A stretch of DNA of 38,962 nt from Flavobacteriaceae bacterium (GTDB lineage: Bacteria > Bacteroidota > Bacteroidia > Flavobacteriales > Flavobacteriaceae). Shown one piece after another: positions 1 through 8,751 of this stretch. The stretch is taken from contig PXFS01000015.1 in assembly GCA_003564185.1 (NCBI GenBank), forward strand, positions 1-38,962, read 5' to 3'. Under the pieces are notes generated by a model. It did no database searches. It had not been told where the DNA came from and saw only the letters and a list, made by a program, of their open reading frames with translations. Each line of letters opens with the position of its first letter. Position 1 is the stretch's first letter. A program made the position numbers and the translations under genes.

Positions 1-1109
1 CCTTCAAATTTATCAAAGTTCCAACGTGGAATTTTCACAATCACGTAATCTAAAGTCGGTTCAAAAAAGGCAGAAGTGGTTTTGGTGATTTGGTTGTCTA
101 ATTCGTCTAAGTGATAGCCCATTGCCAATTTAGTTGCAATCTTAGCAATTGGGTAACCTGTAGCTTTTGAAGCCAAGGCCGAAGAGCGCGAAACCCTTGG
201 GTTAATTTCAATAGCTATAATATCTTCTTTTTCGTCTGGGCTAACGGCAAATTGTACGTTACAACCACCCGCAAAATCGCCTATGCTGCGCATCATTTTG
301 ATGGCCAAGTCACGCATTTTTTGGTAGGTGCGATCGCTTAAAGTCATGGCTGGAGCTACGGTGATGGAATCTCCAGTATGAATTCCCATGGGATCCATAT
401 TTTCTATACTACAAATAATGGCCACGTTATCGTTGGCATCTCTAAGTAGTTCTAATTCGTATTCTTTCCAACCCAAGAGCGCTTTATCAATAAGGACTTC
501 ATGAATGGGAGAAGCCTCTAATCCACGCGTTAGCAGCTCGTCAAATTCGTCTTCAGAATGAACAAAAGAAGCTCCTGTACCACCAAGAGTAAACGAAGCG
601 CGAATCACTAAAGGAAATCCAAATTCCTGAGCTACTTCTTTTCCTTGTAAAAATGAAGTTACCGTTTTGGAGGGCGCTACTGGCACTCCTATTTTTTCCA
701 TGAGTAATCTGAACTTCTCACGGTCTTCAGTTATGTTGATGGCATCAATATCAACACCGATAATTTTCACACCAAAGTCTTCCCAAATGCCTTTATCGTC
801 TGCTTCAATACAAAGGTTTAAAGCCGTTTGTCCTCCCATAGTAGGTAAGACAGCATCAATATTGGGGTGTTTTTTTAAGATTTCTATAATGGATTTGGTA
901 GTAAGCGGTTTTAAGTAAACATGATTGGCCATACTTGGGTCTGTCATGATGGTGGCTGGGTTAGAGTTGATCAACACAGTTTCTACGCCATCTTCTCTAA
1001 GTGAGCGAAGCGACTGCGAACCCGAATAGTCAAATTCACAAGCTTGACCTATGACAATAGGTCCAGAACCAATTAAAAGTATGGATTTAAGGTTGTTATT
1101 TTTTGGCAT
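1..1109 (-). CDS. carB: Carbamoyl-phosphate synthase large subunit, 5' part (cut by window edge)
   Basis: Reading from the ATG at 1109 to the window edge gives 369 codons of the N-terminal half of CarB, which makes carbamoyl phosphate from glutamine-derived ammonia, bicarbonate and ATP for pyrimidine and arginine synthesis. The start MPKNNNLKSILLIGSGP is followed by IGQACEFDYSG and then by the first ATP-grasp domain (LPTMGGQTALNL, RASFTLGGTGASF, EINPRVSRSSALASK). These are diagnostic CarB motifs. The family is about 950 residues, so roughly 60% of the gene lies outside the window. carA is not seen. rpmH lies just upstream on the same strand, with its terminator hairpin only about 23 bases before this start, so carB either depends on read-through or has a promoter overlapping the hairpin. 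Confidence 0.97.
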   Translation of the reverse strand, partial: MPKNNNLKSILLIGSGPIVIGQACEFDYSGSQSLRSLREDGVETVLINSNPATIMTDPSMANHVYLKPLTTKSIIEILKKHPNIDAVLPTMGGQTALNLCIEADDKGIWEDFGVKIIGVDIDAINITEDREKFRLLMEKIGVPVAPSKTVTSFLQGKEVAQEFGFPLVIRASFTLGGTGASFVHSEDEFDELLTRGLEASPIHEVLIDKALLGWKEYELELLRDANDNVAIICSIENMDPMGIHTGDSITVAPAMTLSDRTYQKMRDLAIKMMRSIGDFAGGCNVQFAVSPDEKEDIIAIEINPRVSRSSALASKATGYPIAKIATKLAMGYHLDELDNQITKTTSAFFEPTLDYVIVKIPRWNFDKFE

Positions 1110-1132
1110 GATGCGGTGTTTTATTTGGGTAT

Positions 1133-1167
1133 AAAAAAAGGTGTTACTGTTAGAGTAACACCTTTTT
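1133..1167 (-). terminator. Rho-independent terminator downstream of rpmH
   Basis: There is a perfect 14-bp stem (1135-1148 with 1154-1167) around a 5-base loop. On the minus strand it ends in a T run. It sits between the rpmH stop and the carB start. Confidence 0.85.
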
Positions 1168-1197
1168 AGAAATTATATTTTTAAGCAATTGTCATGT

Positions 1198-1359
1198 TTA
1201 TTTTCTACGTAAACTTGCTTCAGTAGAAACGCTAAGCTTCTTTCTTCCTTTTGCTCTTCTTCTCGACAAAACTTTTCTGCCGTTTGCACTAGCCATACGC
1301 TCTCTAAAACCGTGCTTGTTTCTTCTCTTTTTCTTTGATGGTTGAAAGGTTCTTTTCAT
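1198..1359 (-). CDS. rpmH: 50S ribosomal protein L34
   Basis: This is a 53-residue, strongly basic protein beginning [18 protein letters not shown] and continuing with [13 protein letters not shown] and [12 protein letters not shown], the unmistakable L34 pattern. It is a structural component of the large ribosomal subunit that binds 23S rRNA. The length is normal for the family (44-54 residues). In many bacteria rpmH is next to rnpA and dnaA. Here its downstream neighbour is carB and it faces away from a TPR membrane protein. A consensus Bacteroidetes promoter lies about 40 bases upstream and a strong terminator follows the stop. Confidence 0.98.
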   Translation of the reverse strand: MKRTFQPSKKKRRNKHGFRERMASANGRKVLSRRRAKGRKKLSVSTEASLRRK

Positions 1360-1401
1360 TTCAAATATCTTTAGTGTGTTCTCTTCTGTTTAAATCGGGT
1401 G

Positions 1402-1431
1402 CAAATATACAATAAGTTTTTGTTGAAGCAA
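1402..1431 (-). promoter_or_regulatory. Consensus Bacteroidetes promoter for rpmH
   Basis: On the minus strand this reads TTG, 19 bases, then TATATTTG. It is an exact match to the TTG / TAnnTTTG promoter of the Bacteroidetes primary sigma factor, placed about 43 bases before the rpmH start. It is the best promoter in the window. Confidence 0.8.
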
Positions 1432-1464
1432 CAAAAATAAGCAAAGTTTTTATTCATTTTTTTG

Positions 1465-1472
1465 TAAGTTTG
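1465..1472 (+). promoter_or_regulatory. Probable -7 element for the TPR membrane protein gene
   Basis: TAAGTTTG matches TAnnTTTG and lies 22 bases before the ATG at 1495. No good TTG element is seen at the usual distance upstream, so the call rests on the -7 box alone. Confidence 0.45.
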
Positions 1473-1494
1473 CATACTTAAAATTTAATCAAGT

Positions 1495-2010
1495 ATGTAC
1501 AACAAAATATTTAAACTTATTATAGCTGGACTTATTATAGCTTATGCCATTTATCAATTTACATTAACCAACATTGGTAATGGAATATCCTTGATTCTTT
1601 TTTCTGGTATTTTTATTTTGTTGTATTTTAAAAACGAATTTATCCTCCTTTCTTTTTGGAAATTACGAAAGCAAGATTTTGAAGGGGCTAAAAAATGGCT
1701 AGATAAAATAAAGAATCCAGAGACTGCACTTACACAGAAACAACAGGGGTATTATAACTACTTACACGGATTAATGCTTTCGCAAGAAAACATGACACAA
1801 GCGGAGAAATACTTTAAAAAAGCGATTAAATTAGGTTTGTCAATGGACCAAGATTTAGCCATGGCGAAATTGAATTTAGCTGGAATTGCCATGACTAAAA
1901 GGCGAAAAAGAGAGGCACAAATGCTGTTAAAAGAGGCTAACAAGTTAGACAAGCACGGAATGTTGAAGGATCAAATTAGAATGATCAAACAACAGATGAA
2001 GAAGATATAG
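1495..2010 (+). CDS. Membrane protein with two N-terminal helices and a TPR-like domain
   Basis: The 171-residue protein has two hydrophobic segments at about residues 5-22 and 29-52, then a basic, helical cytoplasmic domain. The helical part holds TPR-like repeats: KQQGYYNYLHGLMLSQ with AEKYFKKAIKLGL, then LAMAKLNLAGIAMTKRRKREAQMLLKEA. TPR domains are protein-protein interaction scaffolds, and the partner here is unknown. It is divergent from rpmH with its own probable promoter and is followed by a hairpin terminator, so it looks monocistronic. Small membrane TPR proteins of this shape are widespread in Flavobacteriaceae; no enzymatic function is suggested. Confidence 0.85.
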   Translation: MYNKIFKLIIAGLIIAYAIYQFTLTNIGNGISLILFSGIFILLYFKNEFILLSFWKLRKQDFEGAKKWLDKIKNPETALTQKQQGYYNYLHGLMLSQENMTQAEKYFKKAIKLGLSMDQDLAMAKLNLAGIAMTKRRKREAQMLLKEANKLDKHGMLKDQIRMIKQQMKKI

Positions 2011-2030
2011 GATTTCAATACCATTTATTA

Positions 2031-2067
2031 CAAAAAGCTGATTTTTAACTTAAAAGCCAGCTTTTTG
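2031..2067 (+). terminator. Probable terminator after the TPR membrane protein
   Basis: CAAAAAGCTG (2031-2040) pairs exactly with CAGCTTTTTG (2058-2067) around a 17-base loop. A T-rich stretch follows. The loop is long, so the call is moderate. Confidence 0.6.
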
Positions 2068-2103
2068 CATTAATTTTTTATAATTTTATATAAAATTAAT
2101 GCA

Positions 2104-2793
2104 TTGAGAAAAACATTACTCCTTTTATTGGTATTGACTACTATGTCCCTTTTGGCTCAAGATGAAGCAGAACAAGAGGTGAGAGTATTTTTTTCTGAAC
2201 AAATCCGAAGTCATTACAAATCCCATATTAAAAAAATAGAAGCTTTAGAGTTAGCTCAAAAATATAAAGAAGCCGAAAATTTGGCGAATGACTTTATTCA
2301 AGAACATATTGTTGGTAGTTATATGGATAATTTCAGCTTGAAATGCCTAAAATCTGGACAGTGTTTTATTGATGATTATAAAAAGCCCATGATTATTCTA
2401 ACCTATGCTTCTTGGAGTGTACCCACCAATGGGGAAGTGAAAGCAGTAAATGCGTTAGCCAAGGAATATCATAAGGAAATAGATTTGGTGATTTTATATT
2501 GGGATAATCGAAAAAACGCGAGAAGAAATGCTAGAAAATTTAACTCTAAAGTCGAAATCTTATACGTTGATGAATTAACCAATCGCTACGCTTCCACCAT
2601 TAAAATGCTCAAGCACACATTTGGCATCCCTACAACTTATGTTATTGCTAGTGATAAACGGGTGTTGAATGTGCAAACCAATATCCAAAACCCTATCCAT
2701 TTGGAAGAAGAAGAAGCTATTGAAAACTGTATTAAATCTATAGAACAACACATCAAAAAGCTTAGGGAGTATGCATCAACTTCAACTTATTAA
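2104..2793 (+). CDS. Secreted thioredoxin-fold protein lacking the CxxC active site
   Basis: The 229-residue protein starts at a TTG. The nearby ATG at 2099 runs straight into a stop, and only the TTG gives the full signal peptide (MRKTLLLLLVLTTMSLLAQ, cleavage near residue 19). The middle resembles TlpA/thioredoxin: KPMIILTYASWSVPT, a Lys/Asn-rich helix, then FGIPTTYVI with the expected cis-proline. In thioredoxins the residues after the Trp are CGPC; here they are SVPT (about residues 105-108), so neither redox cysteine is present. Cys81 and Cys87 lie before the fold and could not act as the usual pair. A role as a non-catalytic periplasmic adaptor or chaperone is an inference. Confidence 0.75.
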   Translation: MRKTLLLLLVLTTMSLLAQDEAEQEVRVFFSEQIRSHYKSHIKKIEALELAQKYKEAENLANDFIQEHIVGSYMDNFSLKCLKSGQCFIDDYKKPMIILTYASWSVPTNGEVKAVNALAKEYHKEIDLVILYWDNRKNARRNARKFNSKVEILYVDELTNRYASTIKMLKHTFGIPTTYVIASDKRVLNVQTNIQNPIHLEEEEAIENCIKSIEQHIKKLREYASTSTY

Positions 2794-3022
2794 TCTGAGT
2801 TTGATGATTCTCAACTATATTTTCTGATCAAATCAAAATTAAAGGTTTCCGCTTCAAGATTTAAATCCACTCCTTATACCTTTTATCAATTGAAAATACC
2901 GTCATAAAAGAATTTCAAAGGTTAAACACGCTTACGCGTTAGAAAATCTATTACATGACATCCCAAAAAAATACAAGATAAAATCAAACACTTTGTTGAC
3001 TTTTGAGAAATAACCATACGAG

Positions 3023-3982
3023 TTAATTTTCCTCAACATTTGTATGAATAGGATATTGTGAAGGTTCAGGAATTTGAATGGTATATATTTTTCCTGAATT
3101 ATTAATTAAAGAGTTATCTCGTAACCAAGGATTATAGCGTTTTAAAGTTTTGTAACTAATAGCATTTTCTTTAGCAAAATCTGCTAAGTTTTCTATTGCC
3201 GAATCTACTATAACTGGGGTTGTTTTAATGGGTTTATAAAAGTGGTTAGAATCAATGGCAAACCCATAATTTTCGTAATTCGTATACAACTCTTTTAAAG
3301 CAAGGATTCGAAATACATACCTAGAAGTCTCTTCAACTAAGAGTAAATCGTAATAATTTTCTACCTCCTGTCTTTTTTGTTGCCTAGAGATCCCTGTATT
3401 TCCAGCATTATATGCGGCAGCTGCTAAGGTCCAAGAACCAAATTTATCCTTCGACTTTTGTAAGTACTTACAAGCTGCGTGAGTAGATAACTCAATATGA
3501 TAACGTTCATCTACATTCGCATTAACTTCAAGCCCATAATCTTTAGCCGTGCCTTTCATCAACTGCCAAAATCCAGTTGCCCCCGCAGGTGAAACTACTT
3601 GCAAAAAACCACTTTCAGCAAGAGCTAAATATTTAAAATCATCTGGAATACCATATTCTTCTAAAATAGGTTCAATGATGGGAAAATATTTTTGACTTCG
3701 TTTTATCAGCATGATAGCATTAGATTGCCAATACGTATTGACTAAAAGCTCCCTATCTAAACGCTCAAATACATCAGGATCCTCTAGAGGCACATCTTCA
3801 CCTGCAAAATTAATTTGCTCAGGAAGGTCTAAAGAAGTTACCTTGGTTATAGCTTTTTGATTCACTTTTTCATCTTCTACAGATGCTTCTGTGAAACCAA
3901 AAGCTGAAATAAGAATACTAGCACCAATAAGGGCAGAAACTCCTAGAAAAACAATATTTTTTTTTGAATTATTTTTTCCCAT
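3023..3982 (-). CDS. Membrane-anchored lytic transglycosylase (MltD-like)
   Basis: The 319-residue protein is predicted to cleave the MurNAc-GlcNAc bond of peptidoglycan, releasing anhydro-muropeptides. An N-terminal hydrophobic segment (about residues 9-30) acts as signal or anchor. The SLT domain carries the catalytic Glu123 in LALAESGF, followed by SPAGATGFWQLM, and later LAAAAYNAGN. The C-terminus (ENLADFAKENAISYKTLKRYNPWL) looks like one LysM-type wall-binding repeat, a common layout for MltD. Its start overlaps the end of the upstream alpha/beta hydrolase gene by 14 bases, so the two are probably co-transcribed and translationally coupled. Confidence 0.92.
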   Translation of the reverse strand: MGKNNSKKNIVFLGVSALIGASILISAFGFTEASVEDEKVNQKAITKVTSLDLPEQINFAGEDVPLEDPDVFERLDRELLVNTYWQSNAIMLIKRSQKYFPIIEPILEEYGIPDDFKYLALAESGFLQVVSPAGATGFWQLMKGTAKDYGLEVNANVDERYHIELSTHAACKYLQKSKDKFGSWTLAAAAYNAGNTGISRQQKRQEVENYYDLLLVEETSRYVFRILALKELYTNYENYGFAIDSNHFYKPIKTTPVIVDSAIENLADFAKENAISYKTLKRYNPWLRDNSLINNSGKIYTIQIPEPSQYPIHTNVEEN

Positions 3983-4652
3983 GTAAAATATAATTTGGCA
4001 GATGTTTATTCAACCATTTGTACTTGTTAATTATCATAATATGTGTTCCTCCTGGAACAAGCTCAAAATCAGAAATAAATTCTATTGGAAAGACATTATC
4101 CTTATCCCCATGAATATGAATTACATTTGGATCAGGACATTTTTGCTGCCAACAGATTATATTTTCAATAGACCAATCTAAATAATACTTATCAGTTACA
4201 AACATATATTTTTTATACAATTGCAATCTTTTCTTTACGGTTTTTCCCAAAGGGAAATTCATCATTTGCTCAAAATAATTTACCATCCCTGTAGGTAAAA
4301 TTTTATAGGCTTTTGTTTTTTTTGCCAATTTCATCCGCGTTGGCAATTCAAAATAACTCTTTACACTAGAAATAATAATGACTCGTTGAACTGAAATTAG
4401 TCGAGCTATTTCCTGAACTAAAATACCACCAAAAGAAACACCGATCAAAACAGGATTTTTATGCCTAATTAATTGACTCATGCGTTTTGCATATGCTTGC
4501 AAACTTTCCCCTTTATGTGGTACTTGCCACGATAAGTAAACTACTTCAAAAATATTATCATCTAACTTAATATGCTCAAAAATACTTGGATTTGCTGCCA
4601 TTCCTGGCATCATGTAAACTGGTATTTTATTGGATATTGGTTCAGAATTCAT
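3969..4652 (-). CDS. Alpha/beta-hydrolase family protein
   Basis: The 227-residue protein has no signal peptide, so it is probably cytoplasmic. The nucleophile elbow is GVSFGG with Ser73. A likely acid is the Asp in HIHGDKDNVFP and the catalytic His is in GGTHIMI near the C-terminus, which completes a Ser-Asp-His triad. The order and spacing fit a small esterase or thioesterase-like alpha/beta hydrolase, but the substrate cannot be read from sequence. It is first in a two-gene unit with the lytic transglycosylase, and a good promoter lies about 55 bases upstream. Confidence 0.85.
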   Translation of the reverse strand: MNSEPISNKIPVYMMPGMAANPSIFEHIKLDDNIFEVVYLSWQVPHKGESLQAYAKRMSQLIRHKNPVLIGVSFGGILVQEIARLISVQRVIIISSVKSYFELPTRMKLAKKTKAYKILPTGMVNYFEQMMNFPLGKTVKKRLQLYKKYMFVTDKYYLDWSIENIICWQQKCPDPNVIHIHGDKDNVFPIEFISDFELVPGGTHIMIINKYKWLNKHLPNYILHGKK

Positions 4653-4703
4653 TTATAATTAAGCAATTAAACTTTTTTCTATCTTTATAGTCTTATCAAA
4701 GTG

Positions 4704-4732
4704 CAAATATAGTATTCCATTTTGCTCTACAA
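4704..4732 (-). promoter_or_regulatory. Bacteroidetes-type promoter for the hydrolase/transglycosylase pair
   Basis: The minus strand reads TTG, 18 bases, TATATTTG, close to the ideal TTG-N19-TAnnTTTG. The -7 box is about 52 bases before the start at 4652. Confidence 0.7.
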
Positions 4733-4775
4733 TAAAATTGAATTGAAAAGGTTGTAAATATAAATAATAGGTGGT

Positions 4776-5072
4776 ATGCAGGAGCTTGATGTAAAAAAAA
4801 ATGAGTTTTTAAGACAGTTTGAAACTACAGTTGATAATGAATTAATCACTATTGAATTTGCTGAGCAAGAACGAAAGATTTTCTTAACGAAAATGGTAAT
4901 TAGTGAACACCTTACAGAAGATGGCTACAAGGACAAATTCATTCAGTTGGTATTAGATTATATAAGAGCTCAGGAAATTAAAGTAGTTCCAACCTGCAAG
5001 GAAGTAAAAAGCTTTATGCGAATAAACCGCATGCAATACAAGGATTTACTACCCGTTGGAATAGCTCTATAG
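4776..5072 (+). CDS. Small GNAT-like N-acetyltransferase domain protein
   Basis: The 98-residue protein matches the short GCN5-related acetyltransferase-like family (Acetyltransf_CG type). It has a short strand region, a central LTKMVISEHLTEDGYKDKFI segment, a helix (VLDYIRAQEI), then KVVPTCKEVKSFMRIN and YKDLLPVG. The V-P-x-C-x-x-V-x-x-F-x-R signature near the end is typical. These proteins keep the acetyl-CoA binding half of the fold, but substrates are mostly unknown. Its own ATG follows an AT-rich spacer divergent from the hydrolase gene, and the next gene starts 161 bases downstream with its own promoter. Confidence 0.75.
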   Translation: MQELDVKKNEFLRQFETTVDNELITIEFAEQERKIFLTKMVISEHLTEDGYKDKFIQLVLDYIRAQEIKVVPTCKEVKSFMRINRMQYKDLLPVGIAL

Positions 5073-5180
5073 TTTGAATTATTGACTACTGAAATATCAA
5101 AATTTTAAAAATTTATCAATTCAATATTTTAATTGCTCATATTATTTGATAATATGACATTTATTTAACTTTTCTACAGC

Positions 5181-5211
5181 TTGAAAAAGTTGGCTATTTT
5201 TAGTATCTTCG
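5181..5211 (+). promoter_or_regulatory. Probable promoter for the fused E1 gene
   Basis: TTG, 20 bases, then TATCTTCG, one mismatch from TAnnTTTG, ending 22 bases before the ATG at 5234. Confidence 0.55.
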
Positions 5212-5233
5212 CAAACATTCAAAACCTGTTACA

Positions 5234-7645
5234 ATGCAAGAACTTATTGATAAAAAACAAGATATTTCATTTGACGACTTCAAATCCGAAGTGATTAACG
5301 ACTATAAAATAGCAGTAACCAGTAGAGAATGTAGTCTATTAGGGCGTCGTGAAGTTCTCACTGGAAAAGCTAAGTTTGGTATTTTTGGAGACGGAAAAGA
5401 AGTTCCTCAGCTAGCTTGGGCTAAATCCTTTAAAAATGGTGATTTTAGATCTGGCTATTACCGTGATCAAACCTTTATGATGGCTATTGGTCAACTGAAT
5501 ATTCAAGAATTTTTTGCAGGTTTATACGCCAACACCGATATTGAGCAAGAACCTATGTCTGCTGGTCGCCAAATGGGCGGTCACTTTATGACGCATAGTT
5601 TAAACGAAGACGGTACGTGGAAAAACCTAACTCAACAGAAAAACTCTAGTGCAGACATCTCTCCTACTGCTGGCCAAATGCCCAGACTTTTGGGGCTTGC
5701 TCAAGCTTCTAAAGTATACAGGCATGAAAAAAACATAGATAGTACTAATTTTTCAAACAATGGTGATGAAATTGCTTGGGGAACCATTGGTAATGCTAGT
5801 ACTTCAGAGGGTTTATTTTGGGAAACTTTTAATGCCGCAGGAGTTTTAAAGGTACCTATGGTAATTAATGTATGGGATGATGATTATGGAATTTCGGTTC
5901 ATGCAAGACATCAAACTACCAAAGAAAATATTTCTGAAATTCTGAAAGGATTTCAGCGTGAAGATGGCACCAATGGATACGAAATCATTAAAGTGAAAGG
6001 CTGGGATTATGTGGCGCTTATTGAAGCTTACCAAAAAGCTGAAGAATTTGCGCGTAAAGAACACGTTCCTGTTCTTATTCATGTAGATGAATTAACGCAA
6101 CCACAAGGACATTCTACCTCTGGGTCTCATGAACGTTACAAATCTAAAGAGCGATTAGAATGGGAAAAGGAATACGACTGTAATGCTCAGTTAAGAAAGT
6201 GGATGATTGAAAATAATATCGCTACCGATGAAGAGCTTAGTCAGTTAGAAAAAGAAATTAAAAAAGAAGTTAGAACCAGTAAGCAAAAAGCTTGGAAAGC
6301 TTTTGGTGAAACCGCTAAAAAAGAGAGCAAAGTCCTTGCAAAATTATTGCAAGATTTAGCTAACTCAAGCGAAAACAAGGCGTTTATTCAACCTTATGTA
6401 GACGAAGTTAAAAATGTTGGCGAACCCCTTAAATCAGCTCTTTTAGCCACGGCTAGAAAAGCTATTCGCCAAGTACGATTTGAAAATTCTGATGCTAAAC
6501 AAGCTTTGCTTCAATGGATAAAAGATTTTTCGGGAAGAACACAGCCGCAGTACAGCAGTCACTTGTTTAATGAAACAGCTCAACAAGCCATCAATATTGA
6601 TGAAGTGCTACCTGAATACAATGAGGATAGCAACGAAGTTGATGCACGATTAATCTTACGAGATAATTTTGATAAAATTTTTGAAACTCTACCTGAAACC
6701 CTAATTTTTGGAGAAGATGCTGGAGAAATTGGAGATGTGAACCAAGGACTTGAAGGACTTCAGAAAAAATATGGTAAAATTAGAGTTGCTGATGCTGGAA
6801 TTAGAGAGGCTACCATTCTTGGTCAGGGGATTGGAATGGCATTAAGAGGCCTACGCCCTATTGCTGAAATTCAATACTTGGACTATTTATTGTATGCGCT
6901 TCAAATTATGAGTGACGATTTAGCAACAACTGCTTATCGTTCTGCTGGAAAACAAAAAGCACCACTAATTGTAAGAACTAGAGGTCATCGCCTAGAAGGG
7001 ATTTGGCATTCCGGTTCACCAATGGGTGGAATTTTAAATTTAATTAGAGGTATTCATGTATTGGTACCAAGAAATATGACCAAAGCTGCTGGCTTTTACA
7101 ACACCTTGTTAGCAAGTGATGAACCTGCATTAATTGTAGAATGTTTGAATGGCTACCGATTAAAAGAAAAAATGCCAGCCAACTTAGGTGAATTTAAAAC
7201 TCCTGTTGGTCAGGTTGAAACTATTAGAGAAGGAACTGACTTAACAGTTGTTTCTTACGGTTCAACACTTCGCATTATAGAACAAGCAGCAAAAGAACTT
7301 ACAGAAGTTGGAATTTCCATAGAAATTATTGATATACAGTCCCTTTTACCTTTCGATTTAAATCATAAAATTGTTGAAAGCATTAAGAAAACAAATCGTT
7401 TGTTAGTAGTTGACGAAGATGTACCAGGTGGAGCTTCGGCCTTCATTCTTCAGAAAATTGTTGAAGAGCAAAATGCCTATCAATATTTAGATAGTCAGCC
7501 TCAGACGTTAACGGCAAAAGCTCACCGCCCTGCCTATGGTACAGATGGAGATTATTTCTCAAAGCCATCAGCTGAAGATGTTTTTGAGAAGGCCTATGCG
7601 ATTATGCATGAGTTTAAACCTGATGAATTCCCAAAATTAATGTAG
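5234..7645 (+). CDS. 2-oxoacid dehydrogenase E1, alpha and beta subunits fused (branched-chain type)
   Basis: The 803-residue protein is a thiamine-diphosphate-dependent E1 that decarboxylates a 2-oxoacid and passes the acyl group to a lipoyl-E2. The alpha half (about 1-360) has the ThDP motif GDE at 177-179 in GDEIAWGTIGNASTSEG, ending in INVWDDDYGIS. The beta half (about 470-803) has IFGEDAGEIGDVNQG, VADAGIREATILGQGIGMA, and RTRGHRLEGIWHSGSPMGG. The family in Flavobacteriia is thought to act on branched-chain oxoacids, supplying precursors of the iso-fatty acids typical of the phylum; that substrate is inference from family knowledge. E2 and E3 are not adjacent. The gene has its own promoter and a strong terminator, so it is monocistronic. 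Confidence 0.93.
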   Translation: MQELIDKKQDISFDDFKSEVINDYKIAVTSRECSLLGRREVLTGKAKFGIFGDGKEVPQLAWAKSFKNGDFRSGYYRDQTFMMAIGQLNIQEFFAGLYANTDIEQEPMSAGRQMGGHFMTHSLNEDGTWKNLTQQKNSSADISPTAGQMPRLLGLAQASKVYRHEKNIDSTNFSNNGDEIAWGTIGNASTSEGLFWETFNAAGVLKVPMVINVWDDDYGISVHARHQTTKENISEILKGFQREDGTNGYEIIKVKGWDYVALIEAYQKAEEFARKEHVPVLIHVDELTQPQGHSTSGSHERYKSKERLEWEKEYDCNAQLRKWMIENNIATDEELSQLEKEIKKEVRTSKQKAWKAFGETAKKESKVLAKLLQDLANSSENKAFIQPYVDEVKNVGEPLKSALLATARKAIRQVRFENSDAKQALLQWIKDFSGRTQPQYSSHLFNETAQQAINIDEVLPEYNEDSNEVDARLILRDNFDKIFETLPETLIFGEDAGEIGDVNQGLEGLQKKYGKIRVADAGIREATILGQGIGMALRGLRPIAEIQYLDYLLYALQIMSDDLATTAYRSAGKQKAPLIVRTRGHRLEGIWHSGSPMGGILNLIRGIHVLVPRNMTKAAGFYNTLLASDEPALIVECLNGYRLKEKMPANLGEFKTPVGQVETIREGTDLTVVSYGSTLRIIEQAAKELTEVGISIEIIDIQSLLPFDLNHKIVESIKKTNRLLVVDEDVPGGASAFILQKIVEEQNAYQYLDSQPQTLTAKAHRPAYGTDGDYFSKPSAEDVFEKAYAIMHEFKPDEFPKLM

Positions 7646-7666
7646 TTTAGTTAAGCACATAAATCA

Positions 7667-7705
7667 AAAACCGTTTCATATAATTTTGAAACGGTTTTAT
7701 TTTTT
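7667..7705 (+). terminator. Terminator of the fused E1 gene
   Basis: A perfect 12-bp stem (7667-7678 with 7687-7698) around an 8-base loop is followed by a T-rich run to 7705. It starts 22 bases after the stop. Confidence 0.88.
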
Positions 7706-7764
7706 AAGATAATTGATTTCACCATTAAATAAACTCTTATATTTACCCACAATAAATAGTCAAA

Positions 7765-8745
7765 ATGAAGCTTTTTGAAAAAAAAATACTGTTTTCATTA
7801 TTCCTTTTTACCGTGGTAAATTTAATCACACAAGCACAGTATACACAAACCATCAACTCTAATCGCCCAGGATTAACGCAAGGAGCTTATGCGGTAGGTG
7901 AAAACGTCTTTCAATTAGAAACGGGCTTAAGTTACGGAAACGATAAACATCGTTTACGAAGAGCTGACGCAGATATTTTTGGAGTAAATTACCAATTGCG
8001 CTATGGGTTTAAAAGTTCACGATTTGAATTTGTTTTTGATGGAACTTTTATAGCTCAAAACGAAAAAATATTGGTTGGACCAAGCTTTCGAAATTTTCAA
8101 ACAGCAGCATTTCAACAAAATACAATTGGAGGTAAGTATTTGGTATATGACCCATGGATCAATCGGGAAATGGAAGGCCCTAACCTAAGAAGCTGGAAGC
8201 AAAACAACACCTTTCAATGGTGGCATTTGATTCCTGCTGTATCTGGTTATCTGGGAGTCAATACAAATTTTGAATCAAGTGTTCTTATGCCTCCAGGAGA
8301 CCCATTTGCAAGTTCTCGTATGGCTTTAATTACGCAGCACAACTACAAAAGATGGGTTTTAGTTTCAAATTTTATTATGGATAGAGTGGAAACTGATTTT
8401 AGAAGCTTTATAGGAATATTTACGTTAACTCATACCCTTAATTATGACTGGTCTATCTTTGGGGAATTTCAGAGTATTATTGGAGACTTTTACAGTGATG
8501 AGTTGCTTCGTGGAGGGGCCGCTTATTTAATCAATAGAAATTTACAAGTAGATGTTAGCGGACTTGTCAATTTTAAAGATACTCCACAGCGCTGGCAAGT
8601 AGCAGCTGGAATATCCTACAGATTTGATAAATACCTGAAAGAAGATTATATTTTTGAATCAAAAGAAAAGAAAGAAGAGTACGAAAGACAAAAAGAAATA
8701 GAAAAAATTAAATCTGAAAGAGAAAAGAAATTCAATATACCTTAG
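7765..8745 (+). CDS. Outer-membrane transporter-like beta-barrel protein
   Basis: The 326-residue protein has a signal peptide ending near residue 24 (...NLITQAQ). The opening INSNRPGLTQGAYAVGENVFQLETG is characteristic of the Bacteroidetes proteins grouped with the Phenol_MetA_deg/transporter outer-membrane family. Alternating hydrophobic strands with aromatic residues run through FGVNYQLRYGFKSSRFEFVF, LTHTLNYDWSIFGEFQS and WQVAAGISYRF, consistent with a barrel of about 12 strands. The C-terminal 35 residues are a highly charged Lys/Glu helix after the last strand, which is unusual for a barrel. Substrate unknown. It converges tightly (6 bases) on the T9SS phospholipase-D gene. Confidence 0.75.
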   Translation: MKLFEKKILFSLFLFTVVNLITQAQYTQTINSNRPGLTQGAYAVGENVFQLETGLSYGNDKHRLRRADADIFGVNYQLRYGFKSSRFEFVFDGTFIAQNEKILVGPSFRNFQTAAFQQNTIGGKYLVYDPWINREMEGPNLRSWKQNNTFQWWHLIPAVSGYLGVNTNFESSVLMPPGDPFASSRMALITQHNYKRWVLVSNFIMDRVETDFRSFIGIFTLTHTLNYDWSIFGEFQSIIGDFYSDELLRGGAAYLINRNLQVDVSGLVNFKDTPQRWQVAAGISYRFDKYLKEDYIFESKEKKEEYERQKEIEKIKSEREKKFNIP

Positions 8746-8751
8746 TCTAAT

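Noticed and set aside
3300-3330. GGATTCGAA string resembling a tRNA T-loop
   Set aside because: It is inside the lytic transglycosylase coding region and no cloverleaf can be built around it.
5846-6082. Open frame opposite the fused E1 gene
   Set aside because: It lies wholly within a well-supported gene on the other strand and shows no family signature.
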